Shown here: positions 26,906-35,365 of the stretch, one piece after another
How the letters are laid out: each line of letters starts with the position of its first letter
How positions within the stretch are numbered: position 1 is the first letter of the stretch
NCBI RefSeq assembly: GCF_009674725.1
Contig: NZ_WKKH01000032.1
Coordinates: 1 to 55,011, forward strand
DNA: 55,011 bases
DNA from: Pedobacter petrophilus
GTDB lineage: Bacteria; Bacteroidota; Bacteroidia; Sphingobacteriales; Sphingobacteriaceae
Direction: 5' to 3'
The notes under the pieces: generated by a model
What the model was told of the DNA's origin: nothing
What the model saw: only the letters and a program-made list of their open reading frames with translations
Databases searched by the model: none
Program-made: the position numbers and the translations under genes

Positions 26906-27076
26906 CTGCCAGACGATCTCAGTTTTATATTATTTTAACCAAAAAGTACACAGAGAATACAAAATGGGTGGCGAAAATGGTATATCTACGGCTTTTAATT
27001 AAGTATTAAAGGTCTGCTTAAAGGCCATCTGTCAACATATTTTATAATTGCAGCCAGCATCTCTTTTGGCAAGAAT

Positions 27077-27217
27077 TTAATCAGCGTAGCCGGGGGTAAT
27101 GATCCTATAAGGCATGCGCTCTTCTTCGGCAGAAACTGAAGACTGAGTAATAAGATAGGCTCCTTCCCGGGATAATGCTTTAATTCCTTCCGAGACGGTA
27201 CAGATATAATTGGTTAA
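27077..27217 (-). pseudogene. Coding-like fragment without a start, 46 codons
   Basis: The minus strand is open from 27217 (after a TAA) to a TAA at 27077-27079. It reads as normal protein, including SEGIKALSREGAYLITQS and ending EEERMPYRIITPGYAD. There is no ATG early in the frame. It looks like the 3' end of a gene whose front half has been lost. I do not know the family. It lies 39 bp downstream of the propeller lipoprotein gene. Confidence 0.3.
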
Positions 27218-27255
27218 TTATAATTGACAGATGATTTAGAAAGGAGCTACACCTA

Positions 27256-28305
27256 TTAGTTCTGCCCCCCTTTGTTTTTAAAGTCTGTGATGGTTTTTCC
27301 ATCATAACGATACACTCCGTTCAGAGATCCAAACCAAATACTTCCATCGTTAGCTTCCAAAATTCCGCAAAGCATTTTTTGTATGGACATTATTTCGGCT
27401 ACGGCTGGCTTTTTATTGTACAGGGAATTTTGATCATAACGGGAAAGTGTCCAGGCTCCAACCCCATTAGGATTTACTGCACCCGTAGTCCAGATGTTTC
27501 CTTTTTTATCTTCGATTATAGCAGAAGTGCCCTTCTGATTAATTTTGGTAAAGGCACGGCCATCATAGTGCCAAAGGCCAGCTTTAACAATCAGCGTATC
27601 GCCCTTTCTATCTTCAATTGTTGTTGCGCCGAACCAGATATGGCCCTTTTTATCTTCGGTTATACCCCAAACGTTGTGGAAGGCTTTACCGTCTTTATTT
27701 TTGAAAACGGTAAATGTTTTTCCATCATAAAAACAAGCGTTGCCCCGTGTACCAAACCATAATTTGCCGTTTTTGTCTTCAAGAATCACATTAATACCAT
27801 TATTTGAAAGTCCTTGTTTAGTTGTAAAATTTCGAAAAGATTTCCCATCGTAACGGCTTGCTCCACCTGTAGTACCGAACCAAATAAAGCCGGCTCGATC
27901 TTCATAAACAGACATAACCGCATTACTCGCGAGTCCTTCGCGGGTTGTAAAATGTTGAAAGGATTTCCCATTGTAACAGTAAACACCTGAATCAGTAGAA
28001 GAGAACCAAAGATTTCCTTTTCGATCTTCGAGAACATCCCAAAATCTACGTGAACCTAGTTTACTTGTGAGATTAGTAAACGATTTTCCATCGTATCGTA
28101 AAATACCACCAAATGATGCAGCAATCAAAATGTTTCCCTTTCTATCTTGCTTTACATTCCTGACCATGCTATTAGGCCCATAGATTGAGATTGAGTCTTT
28201 GGTTTCAGCACTAATATTATCTTTTGGTGCATTTGTTTGGCGTTGTTTACAGGAGGTGTTAAAAACGACCGTCAGGAGCAAAGCATATACTTGTATGTAT
28301 TTCAT
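27256..28305 (-). CDS. Beta-propeller lipoprotein of the 'regulator propeller' type
   Basis: This 349-residue protein has a lipobox (FNTSC, Cys19) and then about seven blades of about 40 residues with the pattern YDGKSF-x-x-FT...GL...V-x-x-x-ED-x-x-G-x-x-WFG, as in the two-component regulator propeller repeat. In Bacteroidota these blades usually form the periplasmic sensor of hybrid kinases. Here no kinase or membrane helix follows, so this is a free-standing, lipid-anchored propeller. It diverges from a membrane-bound winged-helix regulator at 28591, which raises the possibility that it senses for that protein. The last blade (GSLNGVYRYDGKTITDF) is complete, so the gene is not truncated. 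Confidence 0.85.
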   Translation of the reverse strand: MKYIQVYALLLTVVFNTSCKQRQTNAPKDNISAETKDSISIYGPNSMVRNVKQDRKGNILIAASFGGILRYDGKSFTNLTSKLGSRRFWDVLEDRKGNLWFSSTDSGVYCYNGKSFQHFTTREGLASNAVMSVYEDRAGFIWFGTTGGASRYDGKSFRNFTTKQGLSNNGINVILEDKNGKLWFGTRGNACFYDGKTFTVFKNKDGKAFHNVWGITEDKKGHIWFGATTIEDRKGDTLIVKAGLWHYDGRAFTKINQKGTSAIIEDKKGNIWTTGAVNPNGVGAWTLSRYDQNSLYNKKPAVAEIMSIQKMLCGILEANDGSIWFGSLNGVYRYDGKTITDFKNKGGQN

Positions 28306-28544
28306 AATTATATTTTAAATGGGTAATAGCTGCACCGTTCTGATGGCGGTAAATACAGCTGCATTCTTTCATTTTTCAGCAAACACTAATGCATTTTGTA
28401 TTTTCATCAGTATATATTTTATTTAAGGTGATGAAGCTGTCCTGAGTAATATTTACTGTTTGTGATTGTTGGCTCATGAGGGTTTCCTATCATCTCGATT
28501 TGATTCAGCGAAATTACTTTGATATCTTTCGCCGTGGATAATTT

Positions 28545-28576
28545 GAATTGTAAATAGAATTGTAAAATTTGTAAAT
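28545..28576 (+). promoter_or_regulatory. Direct repeats upstream of the membrane winged-helix regulator
   Basis: GAATTGTAAA occurs at 28545 and again at 28557, with a third TGTAAAT at 28570. Direct repeats of this spacing are common in sites for OmpR-type winged helices. They end 14 bp before the ATG of such a regulator. A TTTG-N20-TATCTTTC promoter-like pair begins near 28500. Autoregulation is inferred. Confidence 0.35.
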
Positions 28577-28590
28577 AAAAATCTGATACT

Positions 28591-29478
28591 ATGCATCTTA
28601 GTCAAAATCTCATCGCCGGGAAACGCAAATACTTATTTGGATTGACATTACTCTTGTTGATGTCTGTAATCTGTGTGGCTTTCTGTAAGGAGGATAGTGA
28701 CGATTTTGAGGCCTCCAGAAGGGAAGTTTTATTCCGCAGGATCGGACATGAACTGCTGTTACAGTCGGGCGACAGTACCTCAAGAGTGCTCCCGGTAAAA
28801 AAGATGGCGGAAAACGAATATCAGATCAGCTTTGAACATGATTTAACTTTTCAACCGGGCTTCCTGGTAAATACTACCCGGCGTTTATTGGTCAAAGATC
28901 CGCTGGCAAATCATTATGTTGTCAATGTGCTGAACTGCGGCAACCCCCGTGTGGTTTATGGATATGCTATATCCAAAGATAAGAAAGATGATATTGTAGC
29001 CTGTATAGGAAGAGTACAACCGAAAGCATGTTACCTGATCAACATAAAATATAAACCGACAGGCATAAAAATAGCAGAGAATGGATATTTGTTGGGCAGC
29101 CTGTCCTTTTTAGCATTTGTTGGTTTTATTTTTTTGCATGCTGTTAAGCCTCAAAAGGCTTTGCAAGGCGATAAATACACCAGTATATTCACTCTAGGTT
29201 CGGTATTGTTCGATGGGAAGAACCGGAAACTCATTGTAAATGGAAACGCAATAGAGCTGACCGGAACAGAAACCCGTGTATTGCTCATTTTTGCATGGTC
29301 TCCCAACGAGATTATAGAAAGAAGCCGGCTGCAAAAAGAGATTTGGGAAGATGAAGGTGTTATTGTAGGCCGCAGTCTGGATATGTTCATCTCAAAGCTT
29401 AGAAAAAAACTTGAAGCTGATCCGAACATCAACATTGTTGTGGTCAGGGGAAAAGGATATAAACTCGAGGTTACCTAA
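28591..29478 (+). CDS. Membrane-bound winged-helix regulator, 295 aa
   Basis: One transmembrane helix near residues 15-32, a periplasmic domain of about 130 residues containing two cysteines that could pair, and a second helix (about 167-185) lead into a C-terminal cytoplasmic OmpR-type winged helix (about 200-295; LTGTETRVLLIFAW, RSLDMFISKLRKKLE, VVRGKGYKLEV). This is a one-component transmembrane regulator. The DNA-binding domain is at the C-terminus, the reverse of CadC/ToxR. The ligand of the periplasmic domain is unknown. The divergent propeller lipoprotein is a candidate partner. Confidence 0.85.
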   Translation: MHLSQNLIAGKRKYLFGLTLLLLMSVICVAFCKEDSDDFEASRREVLFRRIGHELLLQSGDSTSRVLPVKKMAENEYQISFEHDLTFQPGFLVNTTRRLLVKDPLANHYVVNVLNCGNPRVVYGYAISKDKKDDIVACIGRVQPKACYLINIKYKPTGIKIAENGYLLGSLSFLAFVGFIFLHAVKPQKALQGDKYTSIFTLGSVLFDGKNRKLIVNGNAIELTGTETRVLLIFAWSPNEIIERSRLQKEIWEDEGVIVGRSLDMFISKLRKKLEADPNINIVVVRGKGYKLEVT

Positions 29479-29614
29479 ATCAATTCCTGGTAAGTAATGG
29501 GAAATCATGAAACGTAAAAAACCATCTAAGTTCGATGTATTTTCATAAACTAAAGACGACTCACGTTGTTGTACTGTTTCAAAGTTATTTAATCAACGAA
29601 AATTAATACAGGAT

Positions 29615-30715
29615 ATGATAGAAACTGGAGGCTACTGCATAAAGAATTCAGCGTTAACCGATACTCCATTCCTGGCAGTTTATCCAGATATCGTAACTGA
29701 AAATATTGCACGGCTTGTAGCTTTGTTTTCAGATATCAGCCAAATCCGGCCACATGTCAAAACACATAAATGTCTTCAGGTTGTTAACTTAATGCTGGAA
29801 GCTGGTATCCAGAAGTTTAAATGCGCCACTATCGGCGAAGCAGAAATGTTGGCCCAAGCTGGCTCCAGGGATATTCTATTAGCATACCAGCCTGTAGGTC
29901 CGAAAATTCAACGCTTTGTAGATTTAATTATTAAATATCCGCTGAGCAAATTTTCCTGTCTGGTGGATAATGAAAGCTCCGCACAGGAATTATCTGACAC
30001 TGCATGTCGTGCTAATATTGTAATAGCGATATGGGTCGACCTAAATGTTGGCATGAACCGAACAGGTGTAAAACCACAGTCAGAAGGAAAAGCGTTATTT
30101 ATGTTTTGTGTCAGCCTTCCCTCAATCAGGATTTTAGGTTTGCATGCTTATGACGGTCATATCACTGATTATCAGGTAAGTGTCCGTCATTCACAGGCTA
30201 CTTCTAGCTTTGAACAAGTCAGGAAACTCACTGATGAATTATCCCAGATGGGGTTTAAGCAATTGCGCATCACGGCGGGAAGTACGCCTACTATCAACTT
30301 TTATTCCCAGTTTAAAGATGTTGAATGCAGTCCGGGAACCTTCATTTATTGGGATCGACATTATCAGGCATTGTATCCGGAACTTGGTTTTAAAACTGCA
30401 GCACTTATTGTTACCCGGGTAATTTCCAAGCCAGCAACAGATACAGTTTGCCTTGATTTAGGCTATAAAGCAATATCTTCAGAAGGAGCACCGGATGAAC
30501 GTGTTAATTTTCTACAATTTCCCGAAGCTGTAATCTTCTCCCAAAGTGAAGAACATTTACTGGTTAAGGTTCCGGGTTCAGAAATTAATATTGGAGACAC
30601 GCTATTGGGAATGCCCCATCATATAGGAAGAACCTGTAATTTATATGATTCATCAACATTCGTAGTTGAAAACCGGATTATGGGAAGTTGGAAAAATACT
30701 GGCAGAAAAAGGTAA
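29615..30715 (+). CDS. D-threonine aldolase-like PLP enzyme (alanine racemase fold)
   Basis: This 366-residue protein has the N-terminal PLP barrel of the D-threonine aldolase / D-serine dehydratase family. The cofactor lysine lies in RPHVKTHK (residues 45-52), ITAGSTPT forms a phosphate-binding loop, and a C-terminal beta domain closes the protein. Family members cleave D-threonine to glycine and acetaldehyde or deaminate D-serine, and need a metal bound by a His-x-Cys/Asp motif near the end. Here the corresponding segment reads MPHHIGRTCN, with Gly where the second metal ligand is expected, so metal binding and activity may differ. The gene stands alone, 115 bp before Mn catalase. Confidence 0.85.
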   Translation: MIETGGYCIKNSALTDTPFLAVYPDIVTENIARLVALFSDISQIRPHVKTHKCLQVVNLMLEAGIQKFKCATIGEAEMLAQAGSRDILLAYQPVGPKIQRFVDLIIKYPLSKFSCLVDNESSAQELSDTACRANIVIAIWVDLNVGMNRTGVKPQSEGKALFMFCVSLPSIRILGLHAYDGHITDYQVSVRHSQATSSFEQVRKLTDELSQMGFKQLRITAGSTPTINFYSQFKDVECSPGTFIYWDRHYQALYPELGFKTAALIVTRVISKPATDTVCLDLGYKAISSEGAPDERVNFLQFPEAVIFSQSEEHLLVKVPGSEINIGDTLLGMPHHIGRTCNLYDSSTFVVENRIMGSWKNTGRKR

Positions 30716-30830
30716 TTGTGCCCACAGACATTTTACAGAGGGTTTCTTTATAATCATTACAAATAGCAAATGCAGTAAACTGCCAAGATTGTAGCAGGGT
30801 TCTGATGATACACAACTTAATTCGATTATT

Positions 30831-31769
30831 ATGTTTCATCATTCCAAAGACCTTCAATTCAACGCAAGAGTCTCTAAACCAGATCCAGTATTCGCCAACA
30901 TTCTTCTTGAACAATTCGGTGGGGAAAATGGCGAACTTGCAGCAGCAATGCAATATTTTACTCAGGCATTCGGTGCTAAGTTACCTCATCCCGACAAATA
31001 TGATATGCTAATGGATATCGCCACAGAAGAATTTTCCCATCTGGAAATTGTTGGTGCAACCATTCAGATGTTACTCAAAGGTGTCAATGGCGAACTCAAG
31101 GATGCTGCCGATCAAAGTGAGATTATGCAGGTTTTAGACGGAAAGGCAGCCAAAGAATCTATCATTCATGCAGCATTATCTGCTAATCCGCAATTCCCGA
31201 TTATCACCGGTGGTGGTCCGACCTTAAGAAATAGCCAGGGGATTCCATGGTGCGCTTCTTATATCCATTCAAATGGAGACCTTACTGTAGACTTAAGGAG
31301 CAACCTGGCCTCAGAATCAAGGGCAAAACTCGTGTACGAGCACTTAATGAAATTTACAGATGATCCATATGTAAAGGAGACCCTTTCCTTTCTAATGACC
31401 CGGGAGGTTGCGCATTATAAAATGTTTGAGGCAGCACTCGAAACGATCCAGCCAAACTTTCCACCAGGAGTATTACAGGCAGATCCGCGCTTTACCCAAC
31501 AGTATTTCAATCTCTCGCCCGAAAAAAGCGTAAGAGGGCCGTGGAACCAGGGCGATATGCCGGGTATGGATAAGGAATGGGATTATGTAGGAGATCCGAT
31601 CAGCCAGGTGAAAGAGACCGAAGGGCTAACCGTAATGGATACCGACATGGAGGCGCAGCTGGAAAAGACAGAACAACTTAATTTAGCGCTAAGCAAGCAA
31701 AAAAGTGAAGAAGTAAAGGCAGCTGACCCTAGTGGAACTGCACAATGGAGTGACTACGACGCTCAATAA
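30831..31769 (+). CDS. Manganese catalase
   Basis: This 312-residue non-heme catalase breaks down hydrogen peroxide with a dinuclear Mn centre. The ferritin-like four-helix core carries the ligand motifs GELAAAMQY (Glu35) and ATEEFSHLE (Glu67, His70), and later REVAHYKMFE with the second Glu/His pair. The family's long C-terminal arm (residues about 220-312) is present. There is no signal peptide, so it is cytoplasmic. It is followed by a strong terminator at 31787, so it is transcribed alone or with the PLP enzyme. Its nearness to the fermentation island may be chance. Confidence 0.95.
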   Translation: MFHHSKDLQFNARVSKPDPVFANILLEQFGGENGELAAAMQYFTQAFGAKLPHPDKYDMLMDIATEEFSHLEIVGATIQMLLKGVNGELKDAADQSEIMQVLDGKAAKESIIHAALSANPQFPIITGGGPTLRNSQGIPWCASYIHSNGDLTVDLRSNLASESRAKLVYEHLMKFTDDPYVKETLSFLMTREVAHYKMFEAALETIQPNFPPGVLQADPRFTQQYFNLSPEKSVRGPWNQGDMPGMDKEWDYVGDPISQVKETEGLTVMDTDMEAQLEKTEQLNLALSKQKSEEVKAADPSGTAQWSDYDAQ

Positions 31770-31786
31770 TTTATTATAGGAGATGG

Positions 31787-31818
31787 AGCCCTGGCATCGC
31801 CAGGGCTTTATTTTATTT
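31787..31818 (+). terminator. Rho-independent terminator after Mn catalase
   Basis: A 9-bp perfect stem, AGCCCTGGC with GCCAGGGCT, a 3-nt loop and then TTATTTTATTT. It begins 17 bp after the catalase stop codon. Confidence 0.92.
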
Positions 31819-32207
31819 ACAGGAATGATTATATGTCCTTTCTGATCTGGTTTCGTAAAATAAGAGAACTTTTCCTAACTGCTGGCAATCTTTTCTTTCT
31901 ACTACCTTTAGGCAAATATTTATAGATAAATTTAAATCAGACACAGTTTTATTGCTGTCGCTGAGAGAATTATTATGCCTTATCCGAAATAATCGCCTGT
32001 TGCTCTAAATGTGTTTTCAGAAGATACCAATATGCCCGATAACAACATGGCTGCTGGTCATGGCTTTTTATCAAAACAGGTCGTCATGAAATTTAGATAA
32101 AACTAATCACAGCATAAACTGGTTAAAGTAGGGAATTGAAATCAAAATGGTTTCCAAATACAATGCGGATTAATCCATGAACTTTTTAAAGAAATAAAGC
32201 AATCTAA
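31819..32207. other. Intergenic stretch, no supported gene
   Basis: Only very short frames are open here; one of 22 codons from an ATG near 32033 has no binding site or homologue that I know. No tRNA or strong hairpin is seen. The promoter of the gene at 32208 must lie here, but I could not single it out. Confidence 0.4.
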
Positions 32208-32669
32208 ATGAGTAATATAGAGAACCTGGCAAAACTGGAAAATATAATCCCCGAAGAGAAAATGCTGAAGTTGGAAACGGCAGCGGAGCGACATAAAGCG
32301 CAGTCGAATATTTCTTTTACGGTAGATAGTATTTCAGATGAGATACTTGAGGTCTCAACTGTTCAAAATGAAACACCCTCAGGCAAATACGCCAGCGAGT
32401 CGACTTTGGTGAAAAGAACAGAAGATGTTTTTAGTAAAATATTGCCCGAATTTAAGCTTGTGGTCTCTGCCCAAACGCATCTTCCCTCGCCAGCTATTGT
32501 AGTCACATCCTCCTGGATTGATAAGAAAATGCTTGAAAAAGGGGTGAGGATAAAGCAAATTGCTTTCGATACCGGGCTCGACCGGGAAAGTATCTCAGAC
32601 TGGGTGACGGGAAAGAGATCGATGAGCCAGCTCGTTAAAGCAATGTTTTATTTCTACTTTTCGAAATAA
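32208..32669 (+). CDS. Unknown protein with HTH-like C-terminus, 153 aa
   Basis: I do not recognise the first 95 residues, which look soluble and acidic. The last 50 residues (KMLEKGVRIKQIAFDTGLDRESISDWVTGKR) have the spacing of a XRE/lambda-repressor-like helix-turn-helix: an I-A-x-x-T-G-L turn, then a recognition helix RESISDWVTGKR. It may be a DNA-binding regulator. The gene is solitary, with a Mn catalase terminator before it and a tiny membrane-peptide gene after it. No toxin-like partner is adjacent. Confidence 0.7.
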   Translation: MSNIENLAKLENIIPEEKMLKLETAAERHKAQSNISFTVDSISDEILEVSTVQNETPSGKYASESTLVKRTEDVFSKILPEFKLVVSAQTHLPSPAIVVTSSWIDKKMLEKGVRIKQIAFDTGLDRESISDWVTGKRSMSQLVKAMFYFYFSK

Positions 32670-32748
32670 TTGAAGTAATAAATATTAGTAAGCGCTAATA
32701 GGAATACTTTAAGCGCTAACTTTTAGTCAATATTGGTGTTGGAAAGGT

Positions 32749-32850
32749 ATGGATGATAGAATACAGTTTTTTGCCGGAGTGTTTTTCCTGTTAGCAGGTG
32801 TTTTTGTATTTTATATTATATTCAAAAAAGATAAAGAAAAAAAAGCATAA
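32749..32850 (+). CDS. Small membrane protein, 33 aa
   Basis: The frame MDDRIQFFAGVFF... runs to a TAA and encodes one hydrophobic helix (residues about 6-25) followed by a lysine-rich tail (KKDKEKKA). This is a typical single-pass small protein with the tail in the cytoplasm. GGAAAGG lies just before the ATG. It is 79 bp after the HTH-tailed gene. Two copies of AAGCGCTAA (near 32691 and 32711) lie in the gap and may be an operator. No function is known. Confidence 0.6.
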   Translation: MDDRIQFFAGVFFLLAGVFVFYIIFKKDKEKKA

Positions 32851-32914
32851 ACAATATTTACTGATTACAGCTGCGGGAGATATTAAGCAGGTGCTGAAAT
32901 TAATCATTCAATCA

Positions 32915-34444
32915 TCAACTCTTCTTTGGTGATAGCGCATGAAGCCATTGCCAGGCGTTTTCTGCATTGGCAAAAAAGCGTACATCTGAAGTGGCCTCCT
33001 CATTTTCCACACTCTTCTTTGCGGACAACTGGCTGAAGGCACTGGCGGAAAATACCCAAGCGAAGTGCCGCAGACCAGCAAGTTCCATTAACGGTAGCCA
33101 GACATTGGCTGCCCAGTCGGAAGCTTCGGACCAGGTTCCAAGTACAGCTCTGTTATCATTAAATACTTTTGAACAACGGTTATTTCGCAGGTATTCAATC
33201 ATGAGTTTTCCGCCATGTTTTACCGAATGCATATCCTGATGGCCATACCATTCTACATGCATAATGCCGTTTTCATTGTTGCACTTGATAGAGATGTATT
33301 TGTCTTTGTAACGATCCGGTATTTTTACTTCAGGAAGGATGGTTTGGCCAACTGACAAAGGGAGCTTGAAATGGAAGGTAGATCCTTTGCCTTGTTCACT
33401 TTCGATCCAAAAGCTACCTCCATGACGCTTTATAATATCTGCAGATATGTAAAGCCCCAAACCCAGGCCTTCAAAACGGGCTGAAGAATTATCGGCCCGG
33501 TAATACCGGTCAAAAAGCTTGCTCAGGTGTTCAGGTTTGATTCCAATACCATAATCTGTTACAGAAACAATCAGATAATCCTGTTCCAGGGTTGCCTTAA
33601 TCAGCACCAGGTCTGCATCGGGAGAATATTTAACAGCATTGGCCACGAAGTTCTGAACAACCTGTTCCAGGCGAAACTGATCACCCTTAAAATGAATAGG
33701 TGCCTGATCTTGAAGAATAAGCTGATATTTAGGGTATACCTGCTGTAATCCGGCTACGGTTTCCCTTAACATTTTGCTAAAATCAAATTCAGCCAGATTG
33801 AATGCCATTTTTCCCGCATTAATTTTACTCACGTCCATTAAGTCGGCAATAAGTTTTTCCAGGCGTTCCAACTGGGATGTGATCCGGTGGAGGAAGGAAC
33901 TGGCTTTGGTTTCGCTGATCTGGCGGCTGAGCATTTGAGTGAAGCCCTTTATTGCGGTAAGCGGGGTTTTAAGCTCATGACTGGCTATAGATATAAACTC
34001 ATCTTTTCGAGATTCATTGGCTTTCTGTTCGTTGATATTGGTATTACTGCCAACCCAAATGTAACCCTGGTTGTGTAGAATACGTTTAGCCCGGATTAAA
34101 TGCCAATAATAATATCCATCAGCAAATCTTAGTCTAACCTCGTTTACGTATTCATGGCCGGTTTCTAAACTTTCATTCCAGTTTGCAAGGCTATGCGAAA
34201 GATCATCAGGATGCATGAATATTGACCATCCGGCGGATATGATTACCTGGTTTTCTATGCCCAGGTCACGGCTTACCTGATCATTGACATTATTAAGAAT
34301 ACCCTGTTCGTCAGTAGTCCAGATTTGCTGGGGAATTGCATTCAACAGTTCCCTGGAAAACATTTCTGAATGACCAGCAAGCGAAATACTATCTTTTGTA
34401 CCTGTTTCCAAGTGACTATTAACTGATTTTTTTGGCCCGGTCAT
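32915..34444 (-). CDS. PAS histidine kinase with C-terminal SpoIIAA/STAS-like domain
   Basis: This 509-residue soluble protein has a PAS/PAC domain (about residues 30-145), HisKA with SIASHELKTP (His near 155), and a HATPase (NAVKYS, DYGIGI, GLGLGLYI). After the kinase core it carries about 125 more residues (from YKDKYISIKCN) with the pattern of the SpoIIAA/STAS-like domain common in Bacteroidota: beta-strand, W-x-G, conserved DNR, W, then ...FFANAENAWQWL at the end. That tail usually occurs alone, so this is a fusion. No response regulator is adjacent (orphan kinase). The signal is unknown. Confidence 0.85.
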   Translation of the reverse strand: MTGPKKSVNSHLETGTKDSISLAGHSEMFSRELLNAIPQQIWTTDEQGILNNVNDQVSRDLGIENQVIISAGWSIFMHPDDLSHSLANWNESLETGHEYVNEVRLRFADGYYYWHLIRAKRILHNQGYIWVGSNTNINEQKANESRKDEFISIASHELKTPLTAIKGFTQMLSRQISETKASSFLHRITSQLERLEKLIADLMDVSKINAGKMAFNLAEFDFSKMLRETVAGLQQVYPKYQLILQDQAPIHFKGDQFRLEQVVQNFVANAVKYSPDADLVLIKATLEQDYLIVSVTDYGIGIKPEHLSKLFDRYYRADNSSARFEGLGLGLYISADIIKRHGGSFWIESEQGKGSTFHFKLPLSVGQTILPEVKIPDRYKDKYISIKCNNENGIMHVEWYGHQDMHSVKHGGKLMIEYLRNNRCSKVFNDNRAVLGTWSEASDWAANVWLPLMELAGLRHFAWVFSASAFSQLSAKKSVENEEATSDVRFFANAENAWQWLHALSPKKS

Positions 34445-34720
34445 TCACAAATTTAAAAAAAATGAGAGGAAGATTCTTATTAATATTGTGTCTTACGGAC
34501 GTTTATGTATAAATATCATTAGACGATATAATGTAAAAGATTTATATGCAAGTGAGCCTCAGATATCCTGTTCCGGCTTTGCATCCAGTGACAGGTAAAA
34601 CGATCAAAATGTTTTGAATCTCAGTGTCGCGAACATTCATGATCTCCATTTGGATATCGGGTTAACCAGGCTTGGAAGCTACGTTTTTTGAAAAAGCAAT
34701 TCAATTACCATCGGCGGCGG

Positions 34721-35239
34721 TTAATTTTTCTTATGCTCGATGGATTGAAGCTTTAGTGCTCTAATTGCCACCAGGGGATTTGAAATCAATGCCCCGCCGT
34801 TTGCCGTGGCACCAATAACAATGGCCGATGATACCAGCACTACATTTTTGATAATGTACTGGCCGAGCAATGTGGGTGCAAAGCTCACCGATGTCCAACA
34901 TTCTCCAGAGAACAGTACCAGCGGCAAAAATGTACCAATCATCTGCAAATATAGTATGAACAGAATGTATACCATTTTCTTCCCTGTAATCAGGCCTATT
35001 CCTATAGTACATTCCCAGAGGGCCAGAAAGGGCATGGAGTATTGTTTAGTAACCATGCCAAATGTTATTTTCCGGATCGTTCTGCCAGCGATATCTTCTG
35101 CCACGCTTACGTTAGGGAAAAACTTGAGGATTCCGAACCAGATGAATATGATGCCTAAAGAGAAGCGCAGTATAGTCATTCCATTCCGGGATTTCCATTC
35201 GATCGCCTTGATTACGAACCTTTTTAGTTTTACCAGCAT
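34721..35239 (-). CDS. DoxX-like membrane protein, 172 aa
   Basis: Four hydrophobic helices (residues about 22-42, 68-88, 92-112 and 128-150) and the N-terminal LRFSLGIIFIWFGILKF with a conserved Gly-Ile-Leu-Lys match the DoxX/DoxD superfamily of inner-membrane proteins, some of which are linked to quinone or thiol redox reactions. The precise role here is unknown. It lies 126 bp upstream of the ECF sigma factor gene's end, on the same strand, and could be read through from it. Confidence 0.75.
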   Translation of the reverse strand: MLVKLKRFVIKAIEWKSRNGMTILRFSLGIIFIWFGILKFFPNVSVAEDIAGRTIRKITFGMVTKQYSMPFLALWECTIGIGLITGKKMVYILFILYLQMIGTFLPLVLFSGECWTSVSFAPTLLGQYIIKNVVLVSSAIVIGATANGGALISNPLVAIRALKLQSIEHKKN

Positions 35240-35365
35240 AATGACGTGTTTTGGTCATATACGTTAGTTTCTTCCCTGTTGGTTTTTCAGCGATACGATG
35301 TAGGGGTTAATAAAAGATTCCTGTTATGTTTAGCGCTTCTCTATGCTCAATAAAGTTAGCATCTG

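Noticed and set aside
26796..27002. 68-residue plus-strand frame after the lipoprotein gene
   Set aside because: Composition is odd, it spans the likely terminator at 26873, and no binding site is visible.
32033..32101. 22-codon frame before the HTH-tailed gene
   Set aside because: No binding site, no hydrophobic segment and no support beyond an ATG and a stop.
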